From Cerasibacillus sp036516575 (GTDB taxonomy: Bacteria > Bacillota > Bacilli > Bacillales > Amphibacillaceae), in assembly GCF_036516575.1 (NCBI RefSeq), contig NZ_DATBTY010000034.1, forward strand, positions 1 through 64,000: a stretch of DNA of 64,000 nucleotides, read 5' to 3'. The notes under the pieces were generated by a model. It saw nothing but the letters and a program-made list of their open reading frames with translations, was not told the origin of the DNA and did not search any database. Position numbers and translations under genes: made by a program. Shown piece by piece: positions 51,219 through 62,000 of the stretch. The number at the start of each line of letters is the position of its first letter. Position 1 is the first letter of the stretch.

Positions 51219-52235
51219 ATGACGAAAACAGAAGATCCTATTCTAAAAGTAAACAACCTCCATGTCACCTTTTCAACTTATGGTGGTACTGTAAAAGCGG
51301 TGCGTGGTGTTGATTTTCATTTAAATAAAGGTGAAACATTAGCGATTGTTGGGGAATCAGGCTGTGGGAAAAGCGTCACCTCTAACGCAATCATGCGCTT
51401 AATCCCCAATCCACCTGGAAAAATAACAGCCGGTAATATTTATTTTAAAGGCGTTGATTTAACAAAGCTCTCAGAAAAAAAGATGCGCTCCATCCGTGGT
51501 GTTGATATATCGATGATTTTCCAAGACCCGATGACAGCGCTAAACCCAACGCTAACGATAGGGACACAGCTAACAGAAGGGTTACGCCAACATCAAAACA
51601 TTTCAAAAGAAAAGGCAACTGAAAAAGCACTCGAAATGATGGAAATTGTCGGGATACCGAATCCAAAAGAACGTTTAAAACAGTATCCACACCAATTTAG
51701 TGGTGGGATGAGACAGCGTATCGTCATCGCAATGGCACTTATATGTGAACCAGAACTTCTCATTGCCGATGAACCGACGACAGCACTTGATGTTACGATT
51801 CAAGCGCAAATTCTTGAGTTGTTTGAAAAAATTCAAAAAGCAACAGGTGTATCGATTATATTAATTACCCATGACTTAGGTGTTGTTGCTAAAATAGCGG
51901 ATCGCATTGCAGTCATGTACGCTGGTAAGATGATTGAAACCGGGGAAAAACGGGATATTTTTTATCACCCACAACACCCATATACGAAAGGGTTACTCCG
52001 TTCTGTGCCACGCCTCGATTTAGCAGGCGAAAAACTCGAACCAATTGATGGCACACCACCAGATTTATTCTCACCTCCAATTGGATGTCCGTTTGCAGCA
52101 AGATGTCCATATGCCATGGAGGTGTGTAATAAAGTATTTCCTGTTCAGACGAAGCGTACCGATTCACATACCGTGAATTGCTGGCTTCAAGATGAACGCG
52201 CAAAACCATTATTGGCTATGATGGCCAATGAATAA
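51219..52235 (+). CDS. oppD: Oligopeptide ABC transporter ATPase OppD
   Basis: A 338-residue ABC ATPase with Walker A GESGCGKS near residue 46, signature FSGGMRQR near 160 and Walker B LLIADEPT near 181. The C-terminal oligopeptide extension has the four cysteines (CPFAARCPYAMEVC and a final C) that bind an iron-sulfur cluster or metal in OppD/DppD proteins. It starts eight bases after oppC. OppF, its partner ATPase, is encoded after the binding protein. Confidence 0.93.
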   Translation: MTKTEDPILKVNNLHVTFSTYGGTVKAVRGVDFHLNKGETLAIVGESGCGKSVTSNAIMRLIPNPPGKITAGNIYFKGVDLTKLSEKKMRSIRGVDISMIFQDPMTALNPTLTIGTQLTEGLRQHQNISKEKATEKALEMMEIVGIPNPKERLKQYPHQFSGGMRQRIVIAMALICEPELLIADEPTTALDVTIQAQILELFEKIQKATGVSIILITHDLGVVAKIADRIAVMYAGKMIETGEKRDIFYHPQHPYTKGLLRSVPRLDLAGEKLEPIDGTPPDLFSPPIGCPFAARCPYAMEVCNKVFPVQTKRTDSHTVNCWLQDERAKPLLAMMANE

Positions 52236-52253
52236 ACAAAGGGGGAAATCATA

Positions 52254-53912
52254 ATGAAGAAATGGGTACTTCTTTTATTAGCAGTTGTGTTGACTTTCGG
52301 TTTAGGAGCGTGTACAACAGCCACAGATTCTGGTGAACCAGATAAGCCAAAACAGACAGACGACGGTAAGAAAGATGATAACGAAGGAAAAAACGATGAA
52401 CAAGGGGAAAAGGTACTCCGCTTGAACAACGGTACAGAACCGAAATCATTAGACCCGTCAATCGGGTTTGACTCGGTATCATGGACACCATTAAACAACT
52501 TAATGGAAGGATTAACACGCCTCGATGAAGATTCCCAACCTCAAGCCGCAACCGCTGAAAAATGGGATATCTCAGAAGATGGTAAAACATATACCTTCCA
52601 TATTCGTGAAGATGCGAAATGGTCGAATGGTGACCCTGTTGTAGCGGAAGACTTTGCATTCGCATGGAAGCATATGTTAGATCCAGATACCGCATCACCA
52701 GCCGCATTCCTAGCTTACTTTATTGAAGGGGCTGAAGCGTATAACGATGGAAAAGGTTCAGCAGATGATGTGTTGGTAAGCGCGAAAGATGAGAAAACGT
52801 TAGAAGTTGTGTTAACAGCACCGACAGGGTTTTTCCTAGACTTATTAACGAATCCAGCCTTCTTCCCAATTAACCATAAAGTAGCCGAAGAAAATCCGAA
52901 GTGGCATGCTGAAGCAGATTCATTTGTATCAAATGGACCGTTCGCATTTGAATCATGGAAACATGAAGAAGAAATGGTCTTCGTAAAGAATGACCACTAT
53001 TGGGATAAAGATGTTGTGAAACTAGATAAAATACATTGGGCAATGGTCAATGATGAAAATACACCATATCAAATGTTCGTTAGTGGTGAATTAGATGTCA
53101 CTGGCATACCAGCAGAACTATCTGATGAACTCATTGGTGGGGATAATGTCTATATCGGTGACCAAGGTGGATTAGAATTTTACCGATTTAATATTGAAAA
53201 AGAGCCATTCCAAAACAAAAAAATTCGCCAAGCATTTGCATATGCTGTGAATCGTGATGAAATTGCTGAATTTGTTGTCAAAAATGGTGTCAAACCAGCT
53301 TATGGTTTTGTATCACCTGGGTTTACCGGTCCAGACGGAAAAGACTTCCGAGAAGGAAATGGTGATCTTGTGACATTTGATGCAGACAAAGCGAAGCAAC
53401 TAATAGAAGAAGGTATGAAAGAAGAAGGATATGATGAATTACCAGAAATTACGTTAAGCTATAACACGAGTGATACAAACAAAGCGGTCGCTGAAACGGT
53501 CCAAAATATGCTCAGCGAACATTTGGACGTTGAAGTTAAACTAGAAAATCAAGAATGGAACGTCTTTTCAGAAGCACAGATGAATCTAGAGCTTCAATTT
53601 TCAAGAAGTTCATTTATCAATGACTATAGTGACCCAGTCAACTTCCTAGAAAGCTTTATAACCGACTCATACATGAACCGGACAGGTTTTTCTAGCAAAG
53701 AATACGATGAACTCATCCAAAAAGGAAAAACAGAAGCCGATGAAGAAAAGCGTTGGAAGTATTTACATGAAGCAGAAAAAATGCTTGCTGACGAAATGAT
53801 CGCCATGCCAATTCGTTACTATAACATCGTCGCATTAGAAGCCGATGGTGTCACAGGGCTTATCCGTCATCCAGTGGGCTATCTTGACTTAAAATATGCT
53901 GATAAAAATTAA
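52254..53912 (+). CDS. oppA: Oligopeptide-binding lipoprotein OppA
   Basis: A 552-residue solute-binding protein of family 5. A lipoprotein signal ends at LGAC (Cys 20), followed by an acidic, disordered linker rich in Asp, Lys and Glu (residues 21-58) and the mature domain with LRLNNGTEPKSLDPS and FAFAWKHMLDP. It captures peptides at the outer face of the membrane. The acidic composition is common in salt-tolerant Bacillaceae. AAAGGGGG precedes the ATG. An attenuator separates it from oppF. Confidence 0.93.
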   Translation: MKKWVLLLLAVVLTFGLGACTTATDSGEPDKPKQTDDGKKDDNEGKNDEQGEKVLRLNNGTEPKSLDPSIGFDSVSWTPLNNLMEGLTRLDEDSQPQAATAEKWDISEDGKTYTFHIREDAKWSNGDPVVAEDFAFAWKHMLDPDTASPAAFLAYFIEGAEAYNDGKGSADDVLVSAKDEKTLEVVLTAPTGFFLDLLTNPAFFPINHKVAEENPKWHAEADSFVSNGPFAFESWKHEEEMVFVKNDHYWDKDVVKLDKIHWAMVNDENTPYQMFVSGELDVTGIPAELSDELIGGDNVYIGDQGGLEFYRFNIEKEPFQNKKIRQAFAYAVNRDEIAEFVVKNGVKPAYGFVSPGFTGPDGKDFREGNGDLVTFDADKAKQLIEEGMKEEGYDELPEITLSYNTSDTNKAVAETVQNMLSEHLDVEVKLENQEWNVFSEAQMNLELQFSRSSFINDYSDPVNFLESFITDSYMNRTGFSSKEYDELIQKGKTEADEEKRWKYLHEAEKMLADEMIAMPIRYYNIVALEADGVTGLIRHPVGYLDLKYADKN

Positions 53913-53917
53913 TACGC

Positions 53918-53962
53918 AAAACAAGGGATTGTCTTACTTTTGACAATCTCCTTGTTTTCATT
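53918..53962 (+). terminator. Attenuator between oppA and oppF
   Basis: AAAACAAGG and ATTGTC pair with GACAAT and CCTTGTTTT with a small internal loop, followed by CATTTTAT. Partial termination here would leave more OppA than OppF. Confidence 0.7.
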
Positions 53963-53994
53963 TTATAGAAATATAAACAGAATAGGTGAATAAT

Positions 53995-55032
53995 ATGTCC
54001 GATTACATACATCGAGAAAAAATTTTACAAGTCAATCATGTAAAAAAATACTTCCCAATGGACCGAGGCAAACTATTAAAAGCCGTTGATGATATCACAT
54101 TCCATGTATATAAAGGAGAAACATTTGGCTTAGTCGGTGAATCAGGTTGTGGTAAATCAACAATCGGCCGAACGATTATGGGGTTATACAACAAAACTGC
54201 AGGTCATGTCATGTTTAAAGGAAAAAATGTGCATGCATTAAATGAACGGGAAAAATTAACACTGTATAGTGAAATGCAAATGATTTTCCAAGATCCATAC
54301 GCATCACTCAATCCTCGGTTAACCGTACGAGAAATCATTTCAGAACCGATGGAAGTACATCAAATGTATAAGGATAAACGCAAACAAAACGAACGGGTGG
54401 ATCAACTACTTGAAGAAGTCGGTTTAAACCGCAATCATGCTAATCGCTATCCCCATGAATTTAGTGGCGGACAACGCCAACGCATCGGGATTGCCCGCGC
54501 TTTAGCATTAGACCCTGAATTTATTATTGCTGATGAACCGATTTCCGCCTTAGATGTATCCGTACAAGCCCAGGTCGTTAATCTCCTTAAAAACTTACAA
54601 ACGGAAAAAGGGCTCACATTTCTGTTTATCGCACATGACTTGTCGATGGTTAAACATATCTCAGACCGTATTGGTGTGATGTATCTCGGTCATCTTGTCG
54701 AATTAACCGAAAGCCATACATTATATGATGACCCATTACATCCGTATACAAAAGCACTCTTATCAGCCATTCCAATACCAGACCCAGACATTGAAGAAAA
54801 ACGCGAACGCATCATCCTTGAGGGTGAATTACCGAGTCCGATTGACCCACCAAGTGGATGTGTATTTCGTACGCGTTGCCCTGTTGCGATGGATATTTGC
54901 GCTCAAAAAGCACCGACTTGGCAAGAAGCTAAACCGAATCATTTTGTCGCTTGTCATTTATATAATGAAAATGGACCTAAAGTAAAGATTCAGGGACAGA
55001 CAGGTAACGATAAGGATTTTAGCGTTGTCTGA
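53995..55032 (+). CDS. oppF: Oligopeptide ABC transporter ATPase OppF
   Basis: A 345-residue ABC ATPase, partner of OppD. Walker A is GESGCGKST near residue 48, signature FSGGQRQR near 157 and Walker B FIIADEPISALD near 176; the C-terminal extension contains the cysteine-bearing GCVFRTRCPVAMDIC. ATG 53995 follows AGGTGA; the in-frame GTG at 53986 lies inside that site. Separated from oppA by an attenuator but clearly part of the same transporter. Gene order B-C-D-A-F differs from A-B-C-D-F of B. subtilis opp. Confidence 0.93.
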   Translation: MSDYIHREKILQVNHVKKYFPMDRGKLLKAVDDITFHVYKGETFGLVGESGCGKSTIGRTIMGLYNKTAGHVMFKGKNVHALNEREKLTLYSEMQMIFQDPYASLNPRLTVREIISEPMEVHQMYKDKRKQNERVDQLLEEVGLNRNHANRYPHEFSGGQRQRIGIARALALDPEFIIADEPISALDVSVQAQVVNLLKNLQTEKGLTFLFIAHDLSMVKHISDRIGVMYLGHLVELTESHTLYDDPLHPYTKALLSAIPIPDPDIEEKRERIILEGELPSPIDPPSGCVFRTRCPVAMDICAQKAPTWQEAKPNHFVACHLYNENGPKVKIQGQTGNDKDFSVV

Positions 55033-55108
55033 TAAAACTTCGCTTAAATCGTGCTTTACTTGTTATGATTAAGCAGAGTTGATGATTTTTTTTAATAGAA
55101 TATATGTT

Positions 55109-55152
55109 GAGGCGCTGATTAGATAATGTTGACTAATCAGGCGTCTTTTTTT
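55109..55152 (+). terminator. Intrinsic terminator of the opp operon
   Basis: GAGGCGCTGATTAG pairs with CTAATCAGGCGTC (one mismatch), followed by seven T. Confidence 0.85.
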
Positions 55153-55251
55153 GTGCCAATTAAAGGGTAATGCCATTACATACCTCAATAACAACAGACA
55201 GTTAAGTTTTAGAAATCATCTATATGGAAGAGACGAATTCCAAGAAAATTG

Positions 55252-55280
55252 TTCTATTAAATGTCCTATCTGTATACATT
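55252..55280 (+). promoter_or_regulatory. Candidate sigma-E promoter of spoIID
   Basis: TTCTATT (55252) and TATACATT (55273) are 14 bases apart and resemble KMATATT-14-CATACAnT with two and one mismatches. spoIID is a classic sigma-E gene, which supports the reading. Confidence 0.45.
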
Positions 55281-55345
55281 AAATAGTAAAGATAATAGAG
55301 CTACTACCATACTGAATGAAAAATCGAAACAAGGAGGAGAACAAA

Positions 55346-56407
55346 TTGAAACAATGGTCACCAAAAAAGTCGAAAAAGATTCGTAGTCTACGTCCGAAGC
55401 CAAATCGTTTATTTACATTCATGCCTGTTCTTGCGTTTTTATGTATTATTGCCATCGTGCTCATCATCCCTACAATCATTGTCATACCATCACAATCAAA
55501 AGAGCAAGTGACACCTGCTAAAGAAGATATTGAGATAAAACCAATAAAAAATAGTGAAGCAGACGCCATCACCGTTTCTGTCATGCGTAAACAGACTAAA
55601 GATATTGAGAATATCCCGTTAGAAACATATGTCTCACATGTCGTCGCGAGTGAAATGCCCGCAGAATTTGAACTCGAAGCACTAAAAGCTCAGTCACTCA
55701 CCGCAAGAACATATGTCGTTAATCAAATGTTACATAACCAATCAGAAGCGGATGTAACCGATACGACATCGGACCAAGTGTTTCAAGATGAAACAGAACT
55801 AAGGGAGAGATGGGGTGACACCTATCATGAAAAAATGAGTAAAATTAATGAAGCTGTTCAAGCAACGCGAGGAAAAATTTTAACTTATAATGAAACACCT
55901 ATTTTTCCAGCCTATTTTTCCACAAGTAACGGCTACACCGAGAATTCAGAAGACTACTGGGATAATAAACTTCCATATTTGAGAAGTGTTAAAAGTCCAT
56001 GGGATAAAGACTCCCCCAAATTTTTAGACCAAAAAACAATCTCAATTCAAGAAGTATCGCGTTTATTAGATATTCCTTTACAACTGGGAACACCCCTCCC
56101 GATTACAGTAACCCGAACAAAGAGCCAACGTGTAAAAAACTTGAAAATCGGCGAAAAAACATTGACTGGTCGCGATGTTCGTGAACGACTCGACTTACGA
56201 TCCAATGATTTCACCGTTACGCAAAAAGGCGACTATCTCATTTTTAAAACAAAAGGATTCGGGCATGGGGTCGGTATGAGTCAATACGGTGCAAATGGGA
56301 TGGCAAAGGAAGGCAAAACCTATGATGAGATAGTCAAATATTACTATAAGGATGTCGAAATCAGTTCCATCGATGAATCTGCCCCGGCACTCTTAACGAA
56401 GAAGTAA
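55346..56407 (+). CDS. spoIID: Stage II sporulation protein D (SpoIID)
   Basis: A 353-residue membrane-anchored lytic transglycosylase of the engulfment (DMP) machine. A basic N-terminus precedes one membrane helix (about residues 25-48); the catalytic Glu lies in VASEMPAEFE near 104 and FGHGVGMSQYGANGMA near 305 is conserved. It cuts glycan strands from which SpoIIP has removed stem peptides. TTG 55346 is taken as start because AAGGAGGAG lies six bases upstream; the ATG at 55316 precedes this site. In B. subtilis it lies next to murAA; here about 8.5 kb away. Confidence 0.92.
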   Translation: MKQWSPKKSKKIRSLRPKPNRLFTFMPVLAFLCIIAIVLIIPTIIVIPSQSKEQVTPAKEDIEIKPIKNSEADAITVSVMRKQTKDIENIPLETYVSHVVASEMPAEFELEALKAQSLTARTYVVNQMLHNQSEADVTDTTSDQVFQDETELRERWGDTYHEKMSKINEAVQATRGKILTYNETPIFPAYFSTSNGYTENSEDYWDNKLPYLRSVKSPWDKDSPKFLDQKTISIQEVSRLLDIPLQLGTPLPITVTRTKSQRVKNLKIGEKTLTGRDVRERLDLRSNDFTVTQKGDYLIFKTKGFGHGVGMSQYGANGMAKEGKTYDEIVKYYYKDVEISSIDESAPALLTKK

Positions 56408-56438
56408 ATAGCCTACATTAGATATGCTTATTCTAGTA

Positions 56439-56476
56439 ATCGCGCAATTTTGCATCTGAGATTGTGCGATTTTTTC
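56439..56476 (+). terminator. Intrinsic terminator of spoIID
   Basis: AATCGCGCAAT pairs with ATTGTGCGATT (one G-U), followed by TTTTC. The AT-rich gap from here to 56637 shows nothing else. Confidence 0.85.
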
Positions 56477-56637
56477 TTTGAACCGTTCACTTCTTCACGT
56501 GACAGATGGAGCCGTTAATTTCCAATCTATATATCTACTTCTATAGTCCTAGTACAAAAACACCTTTATTTCGAATCATAAGAAAACACTCCAAATTGCC
56601 TTGAAATATAAAAATAATCATGATAATTTTAAGAAAG

Positions 56638-56691
56638 TTAACACAGATTTTACACTCTATTGACTTTTGTTTAATACAGCTTTGCTAGACT
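56638..56691 (+). promoter_or_regulatory. PhoP-dependent promoter (four Pho-box repeats) of the 5'-nucleotidase gene
   Basis: TTAACA (56638), TTTACA (56649), TTGACT (56660) and TTAATA (56671) recur at exactly 11 bases with 5-base spacers, which is the PhoP-box layout (consensus TTAACA repeats). An extended -10, TGcTAGACT (to 56691), follows; the start near 56698 puts the boxes at about -60 to -22, where PhoP~P activates in B. subtilis. No good -35 exists at normal spacing, as expected of an activated promoter. Confidence 0.7.
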
Positions 56692-56725
56692 GAAGTAGGG
56701 ATAATAAAAACAAGGAGGAACATTC

Positions 56726-58963
56726 GTGAGGAAAAACAAGATTTATCAAGCATCTCTCAATCTACTATTGTCGATTTTACTCATTGTATCGTTCATGCCT
56801 CTTCATGCATTAGCAGAAGAAGCTGGGGCAAATGAGTTTGACTTAACGGTCATGCATATGAACGATACCCATGCACATGTTGAAGCATTACCAAAGATGT
56901 TGACAGCCATTAAACAAGTTCGCGCTGAAAAAGAAAACACAGTACTTTTACATGCAGGGGATGTGTTTTCAGGAACGCTTTACTTCAATGAATTTAGTGG
57001 ACAAGCAGACTTAGCCCTTATGAACCTGATGGGCTTTGATGCGATGGTTTATGGAAACCATGAGTTTGATAGAGGTTCTAGTGAAGGTGGTCATAAATCA
57101 TTAGCGGAATTTGTAGCAGGAGCAAATTTCCCATTACTAGGGACGAACTTAGACTTTTCAAGCGATCCTTATATGGTAAGCCTCGTTGAGAATCCAGGAA
57201 AATTCGTCGAAAATCCAGAAGGCGGAAAAACATATCACAGTATCGTTAAAGAAATTGATGGAGAAAAAATTGGTATTCTCGGTTTGACAACAGAAGATAC
57301 GCCAGCGATTTCCAGTGCTGTACAAGTACAATTTCTCAATTATATAGCAGAAGCTAAAGAAGCTGTAAAGCAATTTGAAGAAGTCGGTATTAATAAAATT
57401 ATTGCCGTCACACATCTAGGTTATGACAGTAACCCAGCAGTCGGAAATGATTTAGTCCTTGCTGAACAAGTAGAAGGAATCGATATTATTGTTGGCGGTC
57501 ATTCCCATACGAAATTAACTGAGCCAACTGTTATTGAAGGTAAAGAACCAACTGTTATCGTTCAAGCAGGACAATACGCAGAGAATTTAGGGAAATTAGA
57601 TGTCACATTTGATGAGAACGGTGTGATTACAGAGCATTCCGGCGTATTAATTGCAACAGAAGATAAAGCTGATGATCCAGAGGCAGCGGAGGCTTTAAAG
57701 GAATTTAGTGATGATATAGAACAATTGAAAAATAAACCAAGTGGAGCAGAAGCAAAAAAAGATTTACCAAATCCACGTCAAGAAAAATCAGGTGACGACA
57801 GTGTTCGTGCAAATGAAACAGAACTTGGCAACTTAGTAACAGATGCCATGTTAGCAAAAGCAAAAGAGAAGTTCCCAAAAACAGTCATTGCTCTTCAAAA
57901 TGGTGGTGGCATTCGTGCGCCAATTAATAAAGGACCAATTACGACTGGCGAGATCATTAGTGTCCTTCCATTCGGAAACGACCCTGTTGTTGTGACACTG
58001 ACAGGAGCTGAGCTAAAAGAAATTTTAGAACATAGTGTTCGCCTTGCACCAGGAGAAAACGGTGGCTTTTTACATGTATCAGGCATGCGCTATAAATATG
58101 ATAGTGCACAAGAAGCCGGAAGCCGTGTCCTAGTCATGGAAGTTAAAGAAGGCGACACATACGTACCGATTGAAGAGAATAAAGAATATATGATTACAAC
58201 GAATCAATTTACAGCAATGGGTGGCGACGGATATAATACTTTTGCTAAAGCCTATGCTGAAGGTCGTGTAACAAATATCGGAGAAATTGATTGGGAGCAA
58301 TTAAAGGATTATATGGTAAATGAAGAATATTTAGATGGTCAAGTCGATCCTGTTCGTGAAGGACGTATTATCGACATTGCCCGTGATGAAATCGTATGGG
58401 GGCAAGTCGCACCAATTGAAATCTCGCCTGAAGCAACAGAAGTTGAAGCAGGAACAATGATTGGGTTAACAACAGCTACTAAAGATGCAACAATCTACTA
58501 TACGATGAACGGTTCAGATCCATCCGAAACAAATGGTTATCTGTACGACGGTCAAATAGAGATTGATCGCGATGTCACCATTAAAGCGATTGCTCTTAAA
58601 CACGGCTATTTACCAAGTGACGTAGCAGAATTTACATTTACAATTAAACAAGATTCAAAAGAACCAACAGATCCAAATGACGATAACAACAAAGACGATG
58701 GCAACAAAGATAAAGGTAAGGGATCTGACAAAGGAAATGATCATGACGACCAAAAAGATGGTGGTAACGGAACAAATAACAAAAACGACAACACAAATGA
58801 TCCGAAACCATCAACGAACGACACGAACAAAACAAACGATGGAACAGGTGGAAATAAACTACCAAACACAGCAACACAAATGTATAACTTCATGCTTTAT
58901 GGCGCCATTTTACTAATCATTGGTGCAAGCATCGTTATATATCGTAAATTTAAAACGAACTAA
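56726..58963 (+). CDS. Cell-wall-anchored 5'-nucleotidase (YfkN/UshA-like, LPNTA)
   Basis: A 745-residue secreted enzyme that releases phosphate from nucleotides. A signal peptide (to LAEEA near 32) is followed by a metallophosphatase domain (HMNDTHAH, HAGDVFSG, YGNHEFD, GGHSHT) and the 5'-nucleotidase C domain (QNGGGIRAPI, AMGGDGYN). A chitobiase/hexosaminidase C-terminal-like beta domain (about 570-645), a Lys/Asp/Asn/Gly-rich linker and the sorting signal LPNTA, a hydrophobic helix and a basic tail complete it. Start is GTG 56726 after AAGGAGG. B. subtilis YfkN carries a similar LPDTA signal for sortase YhcS. Four Pho boxes precede it. Confidence 0.92.
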   Translation: MRKNKIYQASLNLLLSILLIVSFMPLHALAEEAGANEFDLTVMHMNDTHAHVEALPKMLTAIKQVRAEKENTVLLHAGDVFSGTLYFNEFSGQADLALMNLMGFDAMVYGNHEFDRGSSEGGHKSLAEFVAGANFPLLGTNLDFSSDPYMVSLVENPGKFVENPEGGKTYHSIVKEIDGEKIGILGLTTEDTPAISSAVQVQFLNYIAEAKEAVKQFEEVGINKIIAVTHLGYDSNPAVGNDLVLAEQVEGIDIIVGGHSHTKLTEPTVIEGKEPTVIVQAGQYAENLGKLDVTFDENGVITEHSGVLIATEDKADDPEAAEALKEFSDDIEQLKNKPSGAEAKKDLPNPRQEKSGDDSVRANETELGNLVTDAMLAKAKEKFPKTVIALQNGGGIRAPINKGPITTGEIISVLPFGNDPVVVTLTGAELKEILEHSVRLAPGENGGFLHVSGMRYKYDSAQEAGSRVLVMEVKEGDTYVPIEENKEYMITTNQFTAMGGDGYNTFAKAYAEGRVTNIGEIDWEQLKDYMVNEEYLDGQVDPVREGRIIDIARDEIVWGQVAPIEISPEATEVEAGTMIGLTTATKDATIYYTMNGSDPSETNGYLYDGQIEIDRDVTIKAIALKHGYLPSDVAEFTFTIKQDSKEPTDPNDDNNKDDGNKDKGKGSDKGNDHDDQKDGGNGTNNKNDNTNDPKPSTNDTNKTNDGTGGNKLPNTATQMYNFMLYGAILLIIGASIVIYRKFKTN

Positions 58964-58972
58964 AAATAGACA

Positions 58973-59010
58973 AGGCCTTTTATTCCAATTGTATAAAAGG
59001 CCCTTTTTTT
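58973..59010 (+). terminator. Terminator between nucleotidase and nuclease genes
   Basis: GGCCTTTTAT pairs with GTATAAAAGGCC and is followed by seven T. Read-through would be needed if the nuclease shares the Pho promoter, as no separate promoter fits in the 73-base gap. Confidence 0.85.
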
Positions 59011-59036
59011 CTAAATCATTCAAAGGAGATAGATGC

Positions 59037-62000
59037 ATGCGAAAAACGGCATTTCACAGACGTCAGCAAAAATTGCTCGCGTACGTATCAATCATCGTAT
59101 TATTAATCTCTAATTTAGCATTTGTTTCACCGACACAAGCAAATGAAGGCGTTATTTCTGTAGAAGAAGCGATTGCAAATAATAGCGGTACAAAAACAGT
59201 CGAAGGTTATGTTGTTGGATTTATTAAGAGCCAGACAAATGTTACGAATGATCCATCTGAATTTACAGCCGATACAAACATGGCCATCGCTTCAAGCCCA
59301 ACTGAAACAAATCTTGATAACATGTTATTTGTACAAATAGCAAAAAGTTTCCGGGCGGAATTTGGTCTTCAGTCCAATCCAGATAACCTCGGAAAAAAGG
59401 TGCAAGTAACAGGTAGTCTAGAACCATACTTTACTAAACCCGGATTAAAGTCTCCATCAGCTATGACTTTTGTAGATGATACAGAAGCACCAGACCCTGG
59501 TGAAGAACTAGAGCTGATAACGATTAAAGAAGCTCGTGATCAACAGACTGGCGACGTGAAAGTTAAAGGTGTTGTCACGGCTAAGCTAAAGAATACGATT
59601 CACATTCAAGATGATACAGCGGCATTAGCCATCCGTCCACCAAATTTAGATGTCGAAATCGGTGATGAGGTATCAGTTTCAGGAACACTACAAGAATATC
59701 GCAATCTCTTACAACTAGACCAAACAACAATCGAAGAAAAACATGGAAAACGAGCTGTTGCAGCGAAAATCGTAACAGGTGAAGACGTCAACAATGAAGA
59801 AAATGAATCAAAACTCGTTACAGTGAAACGTGTCACATTGACAGCCGATCAACAAGGCAATGGCTGGGCGAATTATGAAGCAACAGACGGCACAGAATTC
59901 GTTGTAAGAGACGAACAAGACAATCTCGGTTTGGAAATCGGAACAACTTATGATTCCATAACAGGCATCATCACGCAATTCGATGATATATACCAAATCA
60001 TTCCGCGTAATCAACAAGATATTATTCAAGATGAATCACGTGTACGACCGGTTTATGCGACACCGAGCCAAGGGGAAGTTCCAATTGGTACTGAAGTTGC
60101 ATTGAAGTCTAACACTGAAGGGGCACAAATTTATTATACATTGGATGGCACCGATCCCTCAGATACAAATGGTGAACGATATCAGCAACCACTTGAAATA
60201 TCAGAGGACACAACAATTAAAGCGATTGCGATTAAAGACGGACAAAAGGCAAGTGAAGTAACAACTTTTGTTTATACCGTTTATGATCCTGCTAAGAAAA
60301 TGCAAATCCATGATATCCAAGGTGCTGGTCATGAATCACCATTAAAAGGCACTGTTGTTACAGATATTGAAGGAATCGTCACTTACACGTACAATATTCG
60401 TGGTTCCCATTACTTCCATATGCAAGCTGAGGAAGAAAATTACGATGATAACCCGCATACGTCCGAAGCGATTATTATTTATACTGGAAGAGCAGAGAAT
60501 ATATCAGTTGGTGACCGTGTTGTAGTTGAAGGGAAAGTTGATGAATACTATATTGACGGTTATGATGATCGCCAACAAACGGATTTGTCAGTGACACAAA
60601 TCAATGCCCGTGATGATCGTGGAGGAAGTATCGAAGTTGTTGAAAGCAATGTCGACTTACCGGCACCCGAAACGATAACATCTATTGATATTCCAGAACG
60701 AATGATTGGTCCAGATGGATTTTCAACATTTGATCCTGAATTAAATGCGATTGATTTTTGGGAAAGTTTAGAGGGGATGCGTGTCGAAGTCGCACCATCT
60801 AAAGCCATTGCACCACAACAACATGGAGATCTCGTTGTTGCAACAGAAGAATTTGCAACTGAAACGATTCATGGTGGTATCCGTCTAAAAGAAGATAAAG
60901 CGAACGCCCAGTTCATTCAATTTAAATTACATCCGAATGTGACAGCACGCGGCTTCAAAGTGAAAACGGGTGACCAATTGACAGGGCCAGTCACAGGTGT
61001 TGTCAATTACGGCTTCCAAAATTATAAAGTGTATGCTGATTTAGCTGATGTCGAAGCAGTTTTTCAAGAAGGTTCAACTGAGCCAAAGCAAACAAAAATT
61101 GAAAAAGACGAGGAAAAATTATCAGTTGCAGCCTATAATGTTGAAAACTTCTCAGCTAATACGCAAGAAACATCACATGAAAAGGCAAACAATATCGCTA
61201 GAGCCATCGTCCAAGATATGCAATCACCAGATATTATTGGCTTAACTGAAATTCAAGATAATAATGGAACAGAAGCAGGCCCTAATAATGCAGACGCATC
61301 TGAAACATATCAAAGACTCATTGAAGTCATTGAAGAAGCAGGTGGACCAACATATGATTATGTCAACATTAATCCAGCATACAATGAAGACGGTGGTGCA
61401 CCGAATAGTAATATTAGAGTCGGTTTTATTTATAATCCTGAACGTGTGTCATTAAAAGATGGCGCATCGGGAAGCGCAACAGATACCACTACGTATGAAA
61501 ACGGTGAACTGTCACTTAACCCAGGTCGGATTAGCCCGACAGATGAGGCTTTTATGAATTCACGAAAACCACTCGCTGCCCAATTTGAATTTGCTGGTGA
61601 GAGTGTTGTCGTTGTTGCTAATCATTTGAATTCCAAACGTGGTGACCAACCATTATTCGGTAAACACCAACCACCACAATTAAAAAGCGAAACACAACGT
61701 ATGAAACAAGCAGCGTTAATTAACAATTTTATAAAGGAAATTAAAGCAGATAACCCAGAAGAAAATGTCATCGTCTTAGGGGATATGAATGACTTCGAGT
61801 TTTCTAATCCATTGCAAACACTAAAAGGCGAAGAACTAACGAATATGATAGACTTTGTTCCGGAAAACGAACGCTATACGTATATCTATCAAGGAAACTC
61901 TCAAGTGTTAGATCATATTCTTGTATCAAATCATCTTGCTATGCAGACCGAGGTTGACATCTTGCATATCAATGCGGATTTCACACCAATGCATGGTCGA

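Noticed and set aside
58920..59036. N-terminal extension of the surface nuclease to 1311 residues
   Set aside because: It would start inside the nucleotidase gene and cross its terminator; ATG 59037 has a strong site and a signal peptide.
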